64,000 nt of DNA. Source: Prionace glauca. Taxonomy: Eukaryota > Chordata > Chondrichthyes > Carcharhiniformes > Carcharhinidae. Position numbers and translations under genes: made by a program. The notes under the pieces are model-generated. The model worked only from the letters and a program-made list of their open reading frames with translations, did no database searches and was not told where the DNA came from. Numbering within the stretch: position 1 is the first letter of the stretch; each line of letters begins with the position of its first letter. Location of the stretch: contig CM075758.1 of NCBI GenBank assembly GCA_037974335.1, forward strand, positions 19,688,723 through 19,752,722, written 5' to 3'. Positions 10,605 through 23,083 of the stretch are shown one piece after another.

Positions 10605-11635
10605 TTTTTATAGAAACCCTACAGTGCAAAAAGAGGCTCTTCCGCCCATCGAGTCTGTACCGACCACAATTCCATCCAGGCCCTACCCCCATATCCTTCC
10701 ATATTTTACCCGTTCATCCTTCTAACCTACTCACCTCCGGCCAATCAACCTAACCCGCATATCTTTGGACTGTGAGACGTCGGCTGAGGGGGGATTTGAT
10801 AGAGGTTTATAAGATTATGAAGGGGACAGATAGAGTAGATGGTGATAAGCTTTTTCCGCTATTAGAAATGGATAGAACGAGGGGTCACGGGCTTAGGGTG
10901 AGGGGGGCTAGATATAAGACTAATGTTAGAGGGCAGTTTTTCACACAAAGGGTAGTGGGGATGTGGAATGCACTGCCGAGTGAGGTGGTGGAAGCAGGCA
11001 CGCTAGGGTTGTTCAAGAGTCACTTGGACAGCCACATGAGCAGTTTACATATAGGGGGATATAGCAGGCCTTATTAAGCATTGTAGGCTTGGGGTCAGTT
11101 TAGTCTCAGGGGTATAGAGTCTTTAATAATGAAATTTTTTATCCACAGGCACTTACCATCTCGAGGGCATCATGGCAGCACAGAGGCTATCTCTGTTGCT
11201 GTGCGGACACATGGAGTTGGGCCTGTGTCCATGGGAGTTTGCGCGTTCTCCCCGTGGTTGCGTGGGTTTCCTCCGGGTGCTCCGGTTTCCTCCCACATCC
11301 CAAAAATGTGCTTTTAGGCTGATTGATTGGGTAACAAATTGTCCCTATATTGGACCTCCCTGATCCTCACACATTAGGCATAGACTAGAGTCATGAATAG
11401 GTCACTGACCATGGGACGGCGGCGCGGGCTCGTTGGGTCGAAGGGCCTGTTTCCCGTGCTGTTTTGTTCTTTGTTCTTTGTTCTTTGAAACCGGAGCGCC
11501 CGGAGGAAACCCATGCAGACACGAGGAGAATGTGCAAACTCCACAGAGACAGTGACCCAAGCCAGGAATCGAACCCAGGTCCCTGGAGATATGAAACAGC
11601 AGCGCTAACCACTGTGCTACCGTGCCACCCTTACT
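10605..11635 (-). mobile_element. tRNA-derived SINE split by a LINE insertion
   Basis: The 3' half is at 10605-10774 (TAGAAACCCTACAGTGCAAA to TCTTTGGACTGTG) and the 5' half at 11488-11635 (AAACCGGAGCGCCCGGAGGA to the head complement GCTAACCACTGTGCTACCGT). The two halves make one SINE; the intervening 10775-11487 is a group IV LINE end. Confidence 0.85.
10775..11487 (+). mobile_element. CR1-type LINE group IV, 3' end, nested in SINE
   Basis: Starts inside the C-terminal ORF (RRRLRGDLIEVYKIMKGTDR, 10775-11077) and ends in the ORF's stop. The long group IV 3' region follows, with its SINE-like module (CTCCCCGTGGTTGCGTGGGT) and TTGTTCTTTG repeats at the end. It is strongly 5' truncated. Confidence 0.85.
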
Positions 11636-12257
11636 GAAAAAGCTATGGGCATTTAGATACCCATCGTTTCATTTATCTTTTGTGTACTGTTTGTGATCAA
11701 TTTTGCCCTCTCAGTTGGTCAGTTTGCAACCAACGTTCTTCCTTGCCTCACTCTGATCATCATGATGCTCGTTGTTAACTTGATCACACTGGGTGGTTTA
11801 ATTGATTACATTGGGTTGGTGTAGACTTTGGGAAAGTCTAGATGTGGGCAATATAGTGTCACAAATTGAGTTGTGTTTGGTGCTCGGAAGGGTGTGAAAA
11901 TGGAGATATTCTGAATTTTGTGAGGTTCTGTGCATGGAGAGTTTCCTGGCCTTCCGAGTGTTATGCTGCTGAGTTGGGATTGATCCAGAAGAAGTTTTAA
12001 CCTGTGGAGGGTCAGCATCAGCTGAGTTTGCACATCTGAAGGTGGTTCACTGTTGTGCGAGCTCTGGAACTAGGAAGTTTCTTTGCCTGAGCTGTTACCA
12101 TCCAATCTTGTCTGATGAGGAATGGTTGGGCAGACTGAACTTGAATCCTCAGGAGTTGAGATGAGTAAGAAGGAATTTTGAATGGACTACATCTGATCCA
12201 GATGGCTGGCGACAGGGTTAATGTGGGGAGGATGTTTCCTTTTAAGAAAAAAAATCA
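11636..12257. other. unassigned sequence
   Basis: No gene or known repeat recognised. GC is moderate, and only short open frames without domains occur. Confidence 0.35.
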
Positions 12258-12550
12258 ACAAAGAACAAGGAAAAGGACAGAGCAGGAACAAGCCCCTTGA
12301 CCATGCGAGTCTCTGCCGATGGTGTTGCCCGAATGGAATAAAATAAAGATGTCTGCCGTTACTATGTCCGTATCCCTCTATTCACTCCCGATTTATGCAC
12401 CCATCCAAATGCCTATTGAATGTTGCTAATGTGCACAATCCCTCTCTGGCAGCGCATTCCAGGTACCCACCACCCTCTGCGTCCATATCTTCCCTGCGCA
12501 TCTCTCTCAGACTGTCCCCCTTGTGGGAGGATCTCTAATAAGTGAGACAC
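12258..12550 (-). mobile_element. old CR1-like LINE 3' end
   Basis: On the minus strand it carries a degraded C-terminal RT signature (equivalents of the phrases giving FFTQRVV and WNALP in younger copies), for example from CTCTGGCAGCGCATTCCAGG and CACCCTCTGCGT. Confidence 0.5.
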
Positions 12551-13683
12551 CCTTCATGGGTAAAGTGTCGCCCATCTGAAGTGGAGATGAGATGATCTTA
12601 TATTCAGACCCGGTGGTGGGGGGTCGGTGGAGGGGGCATGAGTCTGAGGGACAATTTTCCTGAAAAGTCAGTGGCTGGAACCTTTGAGTATTTGGGAGGC
12701 AGAAACAGAGAGTGTATTTGTCAGCAACGGGATTCTAATTGATCACAGACTGGGAGCCACAGATATGAGTTATATCAGAACAGCCGTAATCTTATTCAGG
12801 ACGGAGTATCTCCAGTTGATGAAGATTCCACTCCTGCTGTGTGTCCACATGGTTCTGTACAACAAAGACCTGTTGAACCTGCTTTACTGTCCTCTCATTC
12901 TATGTTCGATTTCTGACCACTGGTGACCAGAAATTGTCAATGACATATTTCAGAAAGGAAACTACGCTGCGATCCTATCAACAACTTCAGTCATTTTGAA
13001 TCGTTTTATTGTAAAGAAAACTTTGATCCGGCAAGATAATCAACAATGCTTCTGTTGTTTGGATTCAGGTTATATTGTTGAGCTCATACACTTGGGATTT
13101 GATTGTTTTTATACAATGTAAAATGCAACTCGCCCATTTTGTTTTATTCTGCTGCTCAATGCAGATGGCGTGAAATGACAAACTATTCAGTCACATTTTA
13201 CAGAAGCGGGGTGGGGGGTCAGAACAGAAGAGAGAAACACAGAGACACAGAGTTGGTGACCAGAAGGAAGTGTGTGCATTTACACTCCACCTTATCCAGC
13301 TGTATCGTATTTCTGTGGTTGCTCATTTTTATAGATACATTTTATTGTATTTGGAGCAATACCAAAAACTAATTAAAACATTTCTGATTAGAAACTGCAA
13401 GAAGTCACTTGAATGGTTTTGGAGAGGGGAGGGAGGGTCTGCTACTTAAACGGCACATTTCCTGGTGAAATAATGCTTTCCTCGAATATGGGGACCAAAA
13501 GCTCTGCACATTTCTGCAGATCGATCTCATCTTTTACCTATTATTTCAATAACAACGAACCTAAAATCACCTGTATCTAATCGTAGTGTTTATATTGAAG
13601 TTATTGAGATGAGTGATGGAGAAATTCTGCTCTAACACACAGTCAAGTATTCGTAAGATTGACTTCCTTATGAGGAACTTTGT
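12551..13683. other. unassigned sequence
   Basis: About 1.1 kb with no recognisable gene or repeat. An 80-codon open frame at 12684-12926 has no domain, repeat or splice context that would support it. Confidence 0.35.
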
Positions 13684-14142
13684 TGGGTTAGCTTCTGAGG
13701 AGAGATTGAGTAGATTAGGCCTGAACTCATTGGAGTTTAGAGGGGTGATCTTGTAGAGACGTATAAGATAATGGAGGGGCGAGACAGGTTCGAGGCCGAG
13801 AGATTATTTCCACTTAGAAAGGTAACAAGAACTAGAGGGCACAGCCTCAAAATAAGGGGGAGTCAATTTAGAACAGAGTTGAGGAGGAACTTCTTCTCCC
13901 AGAGGGTAGTGAATCTCTGGAATTCTCTGCCCATTGGAGCAGTGGAGGCTACCTCGTTAAATGTGTTTAACTCACAGGTAGATAGATTTCTGATCAATAA
14001 GTGAATTAAAGGGCATGGGGAGAAAGCGGGTACGTGGAACTGAGCTGCTATCAGATCAACCATGATCTTATTGAATGCTGGGGCAGGCTCGAGGGACAAG
14101 ATGGCCTACTCCTGCTCCTATTTCTTGTGTTCTTGTGTTCGT
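13684..14142 (+). mobile_element. CR1-type LINE group II, 3' end
   Basis: Carries the C-terminal reading GRDRFEAERLFPLRK and RRNFFSQRVVNLWNSLP, then the group II 3' UTR (GCAGGCTCGAGGGACAAGAT) and TTCTTGTGTTCTTGTGTTC repeats. 5' truncated. Confidence 0.85.
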
Positions 14143-14502
14143 CAAGCGTTAGTATTTGTCGAATTATACTGTGTGTACGTCAACATGGACTGAAACCATC
14201 CAAGTGCAATCGCTTTGTATTCCTGGTGCATTCTAGGCTGCAGCATTCAGGGGTGACTTGCATGCGTGGATTCCGCATCCCTGAGCAAATGTTTTACTGC
14301 ACATCTCTGGCAGTGTCCAATTTTGCGGAGTCTGGGTGACCAATAGGAATACAGCAACCTGTTGATGTCTTAACACTGCTGTGTTTCTTCCCGCATCTTT
14401 CCCCTCCTTGCAGCAATGTCCCTGTTTCATTTATATGTTCAGAGCCAAACGTGTGAATATTGCTGGGTGTTTGAAATGCCAGAGTACAAATGAAGAACAT
14501 GA
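14143..14502. other. unassigned sequence
   Basis: Nothing recognised between two LINE fragments. Confidence 0.3.
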
Positions 14503-15920
14503 AATAGAACATAGAACATAGAATACTACAGCACAAACAGGCCGTTCGGCCCACTAGTTGCGCCGATCACTTCTATACCTACTAAGCCATAGAACTATCT
14601 CTAACCCCCAATCCCATTAGGTCCCACATTCTCATCCCGAAGTCTTTTAAAAGATCCCAGCGAGTTCGCCTCTACCACCACCGACGGCAGCGATTCCACT
14701 CACTCACCACCCTCTGAGTGAAATACTTACCCCTAACATCTCCTCTGTACTTGCTTCCCAGCAGCTTAAACCTGTGTCCTCTCATAGTGACCATTTCAGC
14801 CCTGGGAAATAGCCTCTGAGAATCCACCCTATCTATTCCTCTCAACAACTTATAAACTTTTATCAGGTCGCCTCTCAACCTTCGCCTCTCCAGGGAAAAG
14901 AGTCCCAGCTCCCTCAACCTATCTTCATAAGGCATGCCTCCCAGTCCAGGCAACATCCTTGTAAATCTCCTCTGCACCTTTTCAATGGCTTCTACGTCTT
15001 TCCTATAGTGAGGCGACCAGAACTGCGCATAGTACTCCAAATGAGGCCTGACGAGGGTCCTGTAAAGTTGCAGTATTACCTCCCGACTCCTAAACTCAAT
15101 CCCTCGATTAATGAAGGCCAGTACACCATACGCCTTCTTGACCATCTCCTCCACCTGCGAGGCCGATTTAAGAGTCCTGTGGACCCGGACCCCGAGATCC
15201 TTCTGCTCTTCAACGCTACTAAGACTCCTGCCCTTGATAGTGTACTCGTTCATCCCGTTGGTTCTGCCGAAATGGACGACTACACATTTGTTTGCGTTGA
15301 AGTCCATCTGCCACTTCTCCGCAGCATTCCTGCATCCTATCTATGTCCTGCTGCAACTTTTGACATCCTTCCAGACCATCCACAACACCGCCGACCTTCG
15401 TGTCATCAGCGAACTTGCTAACCCATCCCTCCACTTCCTCATCCAGGTCATTTATGAAAATGACAAACAGCAAGGGTCCCAGAACAGATCCCTGGGGCAC
15501 CCCACTGGTGACTGACCTCCATTCCGAAAAAGACCCATCCACAACCACTCTCTGCCTTCTGCAGGCAAGCCAGTTCTGGATCCACAAGGCCAGAGGCCCT
15601 TGGATCCCATGCCCTCTCACCTTCTCAAGAAGTCTTGCATGGGGGACCTTATCAAAAGCCTTGCTGAAGTCCATGTACATTACGTCCACGGCACTTCCTT
15701 CGTCAATGTGTTCAGTCACATTATGGAAGAACTCAACTAGGCTCGTAAGGCACGACCTGCCCTTGACAAATCCATGCTGACTATTCCTGATCATGTCAAA
15801 CCTCTCCAAATGCTCATACATCTTGTCCCTCAGAAGCCTCTCCATCAGCTTACCAACCACTGAGGTCAGACTCACCGGGCGGTAATTTCCCGGGCTATCT
15901 CTGTTCCCTTTCTTGAAAGA
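14503..15920 (-). mobile_element. CR1-type LINE group I, 5' truncated
   Basis: The minus strand encodes the reverse transcriptase from [20 protein letters not shown] through the palm motif FADDTK to the C-terminus. It is split into two overlapping frames (15219-15875 and 14672-15307), so at least one frameshift is present. The 3' end is the group I tail followed by TTCTATG repeats (seen as GAACATAGAACATAGAA at 14508). Confidence 0.9.
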
Positions 15921-15944
15921 GGTGTTTCGAGAGATTGTGTACGC

Positions 15945-16299
15945 TTAAAGTTGGACCAGCAGATGAGCACCACGACAGCTCAGTGACTATCACTGTTTGC
16001 TGTGCAGACACATGGATTTGGGCAGTAGTCTGTGGTATTTTGCGCATTCTCCCCGTGCTTGCGTGGGTTTCCTCCGGGTGCTCCGGTTTCCTCCCACACA
16101 CCAAAGATTGCTCTTAGGCTGATTGGTGTACCAAATTGTCCCTAAATTATTCTCCCCTTAACTTGGTTTCCAATGGGGGTACGATGAGCGTAGACACGGG
16201 TCAAGGGTGGAGGAGGAAAATCACATTGTTAAGATGGCGGCACAGGCTCGTTGGGCCGAAGGGCCTGTTTCCCGTGCTGTGTTGTTCTTTGTTCTTTGA
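15945..16299 (+). mobile_element. CR1-type LINE group IV 3' region (SINE-like module)
   Basis: Contains CACCACGACAGCTCAGTGAC (a decayed tRNA-like A box), the central module and the end GGGCCGAAGGGCCTGTTTCC with TTGTTCTTTG repeats. No ORF is left. Confidence 0.8.
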
Positions 16300-16650
16300 C
16301 TGATAAACTTCTAACAGGGCACACAGGGTAGATGCAGGAAGGATATTCTCCATAGTGGGAGAGTCTCAGGATCCAGAGTAGACCATTTAGGGCAGAGGTG
16401 AAGAGGCATTTTTTTTACCCAATTGTGGTGAGCCTGTGGAGCTCATTGCCACAGGAAGTAGTTGATGCCAAAAACTTTGAATGCATTTAAGAGGTGTCTG
16501 GATATAGCACTTGGGGCAAATGGGATCAAAGTTTATGGGGAAAAGCAAGATTAGGCTATTAAGGTGGATGTTCTGGCATGATCGTGATACGTAGTGGAAC
16601 AGACTCATAGGGACGAGTGGCTTTCTCCCGCTTCTATGTTTCACTGGGAT
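16300..16650 (+). mobile_element. old LINE 3' end, lineage uncertain
   Basis: Shows features of a RT C-terminus and 3' UTR in decay (GTGGTGAGCCTGTGGAGCTC, CTTTCTCCCGCTTCTATGTT). It is similar in style to 28971-29295. Confidence 0.5.
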
Positions 16651-16859
16651 TGCAAAAATTGCATGGTGTCTCTAAAATGATGTTAAGTCAATGTGGGACT
16701 CCCCCGTGGGTTGAGCCTGAAACAAATGGAGGATAAGGTTGAAGTCCGGTCCGGCCCGATATGGCACTGTTCTTTTCCGTTTGCAGATTGGGGCTTTGAG
16801 TATTTTTTTTTCACTCTTCCACTAAAAGCACTGGGATCACCTATGTGCATTCTCAGTTG

Positions 16860-17761
16860 TTAATGTTTAGTCATCAACTGAACAATTGTAACCGGATATT
16901 TCACTGCATTCCAGAGCTGCTCCCTGAATTTGGATTGGGTCAGTCCATAAATAAATGTGTTTGTGCAGCAACTCAGATTTTGCAGCATGAATCCAACTTG
17001 TTGAAAAATCAATTCAGGATTGGTGTAATCCCTTGTGATTTTTCCAGAAATGATATAATAGAAGAACTCTATAACATTCACCAACCACAGAAGTATGAAG
17101 CTGCCAGATATAGTGAAGAGTAATATCACAGACTTCCTTCTGCTCTCCATTTCCCGGTCAGTGTAATTCCCTGTGCTGCTCCGAGACCTCAGATCTTTAC
17201 GGACTCGACTGGCCACTAAAATGTGTCTGACCGTCAGAGAGTTGAGCAGCAGAACTAAGGCAAATGGAACCAATGGCGTTAAAATTGTATCGAACCAGTC
17301 TAATCCCACCCAAATCGGATCAGTGAAAAAGTCTGGCTTTATATTACAATACCACAACACATTGTTGACTATCGTTCCAGGTTCATATGCAAAATAAAAA
17401 GGGATGTTCTGTAAACAGAGCAGGATGCATGCTGTTTCAAGAATCAAAGTTGCGGTTTTCCTGGTGCAAAAATTCCTTTTCAGATCCTGGCAACAGATGG
17501 CCACAAATCGATCAAACGAGAAAATGACGGTGAACCAAACTGAACAGTCTGTGGCCGCATTGATCAAGACAATGCGGGCACTACACAGAGGGGTGATGTC
17601 CAGGAAAGATGATGGGAAGTAATAATAATTGATCTGAGTCAGTATGACCTGAGTAATAATGACCAGAAGATCCGCCATTGCCATAGATACAAGATAGAGG
17701 GTGGTGCATTTCGAGAGGTCACATTTTCCCCGCGAGAGAATCACGATTCCAAGCACATTGG
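16860..17761 (-). CDS. GPR139-like: GPR139-like receptor gene 2, exon 2
   Basis: Second exon of the most divergent receptor in the window; with exon 1 at 25428-25494 it gives 322 aa. The acceptor is CTTCCCATAG at 17762, and the two bases CC at 17761-17760 complete an Ala codon, giving the TM1 reading GVPANVLGIVILSRGKC. The frame is open to TAA at 16860. Class A landmarks are all present: SMAMADL in TM2, PLCS and WYCN cysteines, SFDRFVAIC at the end of TM3 (DRF), LTVRHILVASRVRKDL at the TM5-loop boundary, FTISGSFILLWL in TM6, CCTNTFIYGLTQ in TM7 (NTxxY). It differs from genes 1, 3 and 4 throughout, mainly in the extracellular loops and the C-terminus, so it is an older paralogue, not part of the recent A/B/C duplications. 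Confidence 0.9.
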
Positions 17762-18010
17762 CTATGGGAAGAGAAAGGAGATTGTAAATCACCCATCAGA
17801 TGCCTGCCCACTGGAGCCCTTAGAACACACAGACACTGTGGCTTTGAGGTCAGAATTATTGCCCTTTCCATCCCAGTTATCAGACCTCACCAGTCATAAC
17901 ACTTTCCCCAGGACTGGCGATTAGCTGACTCAGACACAGGTTGACGAAATCCCTTCTGATAATAAAAAAAACAGCATGATGGCCCCCTCCTCCAGAGTGC
18001 ACGCTCTTTC

Positions 18011-20531
18011 AAATAAAGAACAAAGAACAAAAGAACAAAGAACAAAACAGCACGGGAAACAGGCCCTTCGGCCCAACGAGCCCGCGCCGCCGTCCCATGG
18101 TTAGTGACCTATTCATGACTCTAGTCTATGCCTAATGTGTGAGGATCAGGGAGGTCCAATATAGGGACAATTTGTTACCCAATCAATCAGCCTAAAAGCA
18201 CATTTTTGGGATGTGGGAGGAAACCGGAGCACCCGGAGGAAACCCACGCAACCACTGGGAGAACGCGCAAACTCCCACGGACAGAGGCCCAACTCCATGT
18301 GTCCGCACAGCAACAGAGATAGCCTCTGTGCTGCCATGATGCCCTCGAGATGGTAAGTGCCTGTGGATAAAAATTTCATTATTAAAGACTCTATATCCTG
18401 GGGTATCCTGGGGTACATCCCAGATGGGATGTACCCCAGGATACTGTGGGAGGCCAGGGAAGTGATTGCAGAGCCCTTGGCGATGATCTTTGCGTCGTCA
18501 ATGGAGACGGGAGAGGTTCCGGAAGATTGGAGGATTGCGGATGTAGTCCCTATTTTCAAGAAAGGGAACAGAGATAGCCCGGGAAATTACCGCCCGGTGA
18601 GTCTGACCTCAGTGGTTGGTAAGCTGATGGAGAGGCTTCTGAGGGACAAGATTTACGACCATTTGGAGAGGTTTGACATGATCAGGAATAGTCAGCATGG
18701 ATTTGTCAAGGGCAGGTCGTGCCTTACGAGCCTAGTTGAGTTCTTCGATAATGTGACTGAACACATTGACGAAGGAAGTGCCGTGGACGTAGTGTACATG
18801 GACTTCAGCAAGGCTTTTGATAAGGTCCCCCATGCAAGACTTCTTGAGAAGGTGAGAGGGCCTGGGATCCAAGGGCCTTTGGCCTTGTGGATCCAGAACT
18901 GGCTTGCCTGCAGAAGGCAGAGAGTGGTTGTGGATGGGTCTTTTTCGGAATGGAGGTCAGTCACCAGTGGGGTGCCCCAGGGATCTGTTCTGGGACCCTT
19001 GTTGTTTGTCATTTTTATAAATTACCTGGATGAGGAAGTGGAGGGATGGGTTAGCAAGTTCGCTGATGACACGAAGGTCGGCGGTGTTGTGGATGGTCTG
19101 GAAGGATGTCAAAAGTTGCAGCAGGACATAGATAGGATGCAGGAATGGGCGGAGAAGTGGCAGATGGACTTCAACGCGGATAAATGTGTAGTAGTCCATT
19201 TCGGCAGAACCAACGGGATGAACGAGTACACTATAAAGGGCAGGGGTCTTAGTAGCGTTGAAGAGCAGAAGGATCTCGGGGTCCGGGTTCACAGGACTCT
19301 TAAATCGGCCTCGCAGGTGGAGGAGGTGGTCAAGAAGGCGTATGGTGTACTGGCCTTCATTAATCGAGGGATTGAGTTTAGGAGTCGGGAGGTAATGCTG
19401 CAACTTTACAGGACCCTCGTCAGGCCTCATTTGGAGTACTGTGCGCAGTTCTGGTCGCCTCACTATAGGAAAGACGTAGAAGCTATTGAAAGGGTGCAGA
19501 GGAGATTTACAAGGATGTTGCCTGGACTGGGAGGCATGCCTTATGAAGATAGGTTGAGGGAGCTGGGACTCTTTTCCCTGGAGAGGCGAAGGTTGAGAGG
19601 CGACCTGATAGAAGTTTATAAAATGTTGAGAGGAATAGATAGGGTGGACTCTCAGAGGCTATTTCCCCGGGTTGAAATGGTCGCTACGAGAGGACACAGA
19701 TTTAAGGTGCGGGGAGGGAAGTACAGAGGTGATGTTAGGGGTAAGTTTTTCACTCAGAGGGTAGTTATTGATTGGAATCGGCTGCCGTCGTCGGTGGTGG
19801 AGGCGAACTCGCTGGGGTCTTTTAAAAGACTTCTGGATGAGTATATGGGGTTTAATGGGATTGGGGGTTATAGATAGGTCTATAGATTGGTGGGGTTGAT
19901 GCGATCGGCGCAACTCGAGGGCCGAAGGGCCTGTTTGTGCTGTAAAAAAAAAAAAAAAAAAATATCCCTGAGACTAAACTGACCCCAAGCCTACAATGCT
20001 TAATACGGCCTGCTATATCCCCCTATATGTAAACTGCTCATGTGGCTGTCCAAGTGACTCTTGAACAACCCTAGCGTGCCTGCTTCCACCACCTTACTCG
20101 GCAGTGCATTCCACATCCCCACTACCCTTTGTGTGAAAAACTGCCCTCTAACATTAGTCTTATATCTAGCCCCCCTCACCCTAAGCCCGTGACCCCTCGT
20201 TCTATCCATTTCTAATAGTGGAAAAAGCTTATCACCATCTACTCTATCTGTCCCCTTCATAATCTTATAAACCTCTATCAAATCCCCCCTCAGCCGGCGT
20301 CTCTCAAGGGAAAACAGCCCAAGTGCGTTCAATCTTTCCTCGTAAGACAGCCCTTCCATACCAGGCAACATCTTGGTAAATCTCCTCTGCACTCTCTCCA
20401 GGATCTCTACATCCTTCCGATAGTACGGAGACCAGAACTGGACGCAGTACTCCAGGTGAGGCCTAACCAACGTTCTATACAACTGCAACATCAGACTCCT
20501 ACTCTTATATTCTATACCCCTTCCTATGAAG
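18011..20531 (-). mobile_element. CR1-type LINE group IV 3' part, split by a group I LINE
   Basis: The tail with the SINE-like module occupies 18011-18398. The rest (end of ORF, FFTQRVVGMWNALP and RRRLRGDLIEVYKIMKGTDR, on the minus strand) is at 19962-20531. The two parts join at CTATATCC, which is continuous in the group IV copy at 37230-37250. Confidence 0.88.
18399..19961 (+). mobile_element. CR1-type LINE group I, intact C-terminal RT frame
   Basis: A single open frame (about 18400-19877) runs from the end of the linker (GMYPRILWEAREVIAEPLAM) through the RT domain ([49 protein letters not shown]) to the natural C-terminus MGFNGIGGYR. The endonuclease half is missing because of 5' truncation. 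Unlike its relatives it ends in a run of about 19 A instead of TTCTATG repeats. ATATCC flanks it at 18393-18398 and 19962-19967 as a probable target-site duplication. It appears young. Confidence 0.92.
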
Positions 20532-21095
20532 GTAAATAATACTCATTTTTTCCACTTTGACCTATCCCAAGTATTGAACATATTTCACACTTTTGTAAAC
20601 ACATTTCTTGACCAAAGACCCTGCTCCCCCCCCCCCCCCCCCCCCCAGGAGTTGACCCATTCCAGCGGTGGCCATTCCCAATTATTGACCACTTTCCACA
20701 TCAGCTCAGGTCACTGTGATTGTATTGGGTCGGCCTGATGAATGTATCACATCCATCTCAGAAACAAAAAGTAAAACCTCTGATGAAGGGTCACCCAGAC
20801 TGCAAAATTGGCCCTATTCTCTCTCCGTCCGACCAACTGAGACTTCCCAACATTTTCTGCTTTTGTTTTTGTCTCTTCGGGGTGACATCTGCCATACGGG
20901 ATTTTAACAAACCCAATTCAGACTTTGCAATATTCAAGCACTGTTCAGCATCAGGTACACCTGTCCAGAACCAGGGACAAGCCTGGATTGAGTAAATTCC
21001 TTGGAATACAGCCACTCAGCACAGCGCCCCCTGAGGAGCCCACTGCCAGCAGTAACTTTATTCTACCGTGTTCTTACCCCTCACATCAGTTGCAG
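20532..21095. other. unassigned, with poly-C run
   Basis: Holds a C homopolymer of about 20 at 20626-20646. Otherwise there is no recognisable gene or repeat. Confidence 0.4.
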
Positions 21096-21575
21096 AAGAA
21101 CATAAGAAATAGGAGCAGGAGTCGGCCATCTAGCCCTTCGAGCCTGCCTCGCCATTCAATAAGATCATGGCTGATCTGAAGTGGATCAGTTCCACTTTCC
21201 CGCTTTCTCCCCATAACCCTTAAATCCCTTGTCTATCAGAAACCTATCTACCCGTGACTTAAATATCTTCAGCGAGGCAGCCTCCACCACTTCAACAGGC
21301 AGAGAATTGCAGAGATTCGCCACCCTTTGAGTGAAGACGTTCCTCCTCAACTCCGTTCTAAACTGTCCCCCCCACCTTATTTTGAGGCTGTGCCCTCCAG
21401 TGCTACTGTCCCTTGAAGTGGGAAGAATCTCTCTCCCTCTACCCTATCCAACTCTTTCATTATCTTGTAGGTCTCTATAAGATCCCCCCTCATCCTTCTA
21501 AACGCCAACGAGTACAGACCCAATCTCTCCTCATAAGCTAACCCCCTCATCTCCGGTATCAGCCTGGTGAACCCT
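21096..21575 (-). mobile_element. CR1-type LINE group II, 3' end
   Basis: Minus-strand tail starting GAACATAAGAAATAGGAGCA, followed by the complement of the C-terminal RT region (TTTGAGTGAAGACGTTCCTC). It is 5' truncated at about 21575. Confidence 0.85.
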
Positions 21576-21950
21576 CACTTTGCCACTTTGTGAACTTGTT
21601 TGAGAGATTTTAACAGCCGACAGCGTTGATGTAATGTATATTTGTGATCCTGAGATTCCTGTCCGCTGGCTGGAAAGTGGTAGGAAGGATGAGCGTTTGT
21701 CTAAAACCAGAAACCAGGTAATCTTTCAGTACAATATGGAGAGGAGACACAAAAATAGCTTTTAATTTGTTTTCAAACGTTGCTTAACTCAAAAACAATC
21801 TTCACACAGTTGAATAGACAGCTTCTGAATAACTTTATCATTTATTGGACATTAATATCTTTCAGCCGCAGTGCTTTGAAGGAACTAAAATATATCTTGT
21901 TGCAGGTGTAAGTGCGTCTGCTGCATTACTCTTAAATTGATTAAATTAAA
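21576..21950. other. unassigned intron sequence
   Basis: No repeat or exon recognised. Confidence 0.3.
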
Positions 21951-23083
21951 TTGGTAGGGTGTTAGCGTGGATAGAGGATTGGTTGTCAAATAGGAGGCAG
22001 AGAGTGGGGGTCAATGGATGCTATTCGGATTGGCGGTTGGTGACTAGTGGGGTGCCCCAGGGGTCGGTGCTGGGGCCTCAGCTATTTACCATTTATATAG
22101 ATGATCTGGAGGAGGGAACCGAGTGCAGGGTGTCGAAATTTGCTGATGACACCAAGATTGGGGGAAAGGCAAATTGTGCGGAGGGTGTGGAGAGTCTGCA
22201 GAAGGATCAAGATAGGCTCGGCGAATGGGCCAGGAAATGGCAAATGGAATTTAATGTTGGCAAGTGTGAGGTGGTACACTTTGGTAGGAGGAATGGTAGG
22301 AAGGACTATTACTTACGGGGCGAAAAACTGCAGCGGACGACGGTGCAGAGGGACCTCGGGGTCCTTGTGCATGAGTCGCAAAAACCCAGCATGCAGGTGC
22401 AGCAGGTGGTCAGGAAGGCGAATGGGATGCTGGCCTTCATAGCGAGGGGGATTGAATATAAAAGTAGGGAGGTCTTGCTACAGCTGTATAGGGCATTGGT
22501 GAGGCCGCAGCTGGAGTACTGTGTGCAGTTTTGGGCGCCGCACGTGCGCAAGGATATTTTGGCCCTGGAGGGAGTGCAGAAGAGGTTTACTCGGCTGATA
22601 CCGGAGTTGAGGGGATTGAGCTATGAGGAGAGGCTGAATAAATTAGGCTTGTACTCGTTAGAGTTTAGAAGAATGAGGGGAGATCTCATTGAGACGTATA
22701 AGATGATGAATGGGATGGATAGGATAGAGGTGGAGAGACTCTTCCCGCTCAAAAAAGACAGTAGGACTAGGGGGCACAGCCTCAAGATAAAGGGGGGGGG
22801 GCGGTTTAGAACAGAGTTGAGGAGGAACTTCTTCACTCAAAGGGTGGTGAATCTCTGGAATTCTCTGCCCGCTGAAGTGGTGGAGGCTGCCTCGCTAAAT
22901 ATTTTCAAGAAGCGGGTTGATGGGTTTTTGATAAGAGAGGGGATTAAGGGTTATGGGGAGAGGGCGGGAAGGTGGAGCTGAGTCACGACAGATCAGCCAT
23001 AATCTTATTGAATGGCGGGGCAGGCTCGAAGGGCCAGATGGCCTACTCCTGCTCCTGTTTCTTAGTTTCTTATGTTCTTATGA
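21951..23083 (+). mobile_element. CR1-type LINE group II, long open RT frame
   Basis: An open frame of 340 codons (21959-22981) covers the second half of the reverse transcriptase: [50 protein letters not shown], then the thumb and C-terminal region to AGRWS. The 3' UTR and TTTCTTATGTTCTTATG end follow. It is 5' truncated inside the RT; a G run at 22792-22800 lies in the frame. Confidence 0.9.

Noticed and set aside
12684-12926. Small hypothetical gene (80 codons)
   Set aside because: No domain, no splice context, no second copy, and composition like the neighbouring non-coding DNA.
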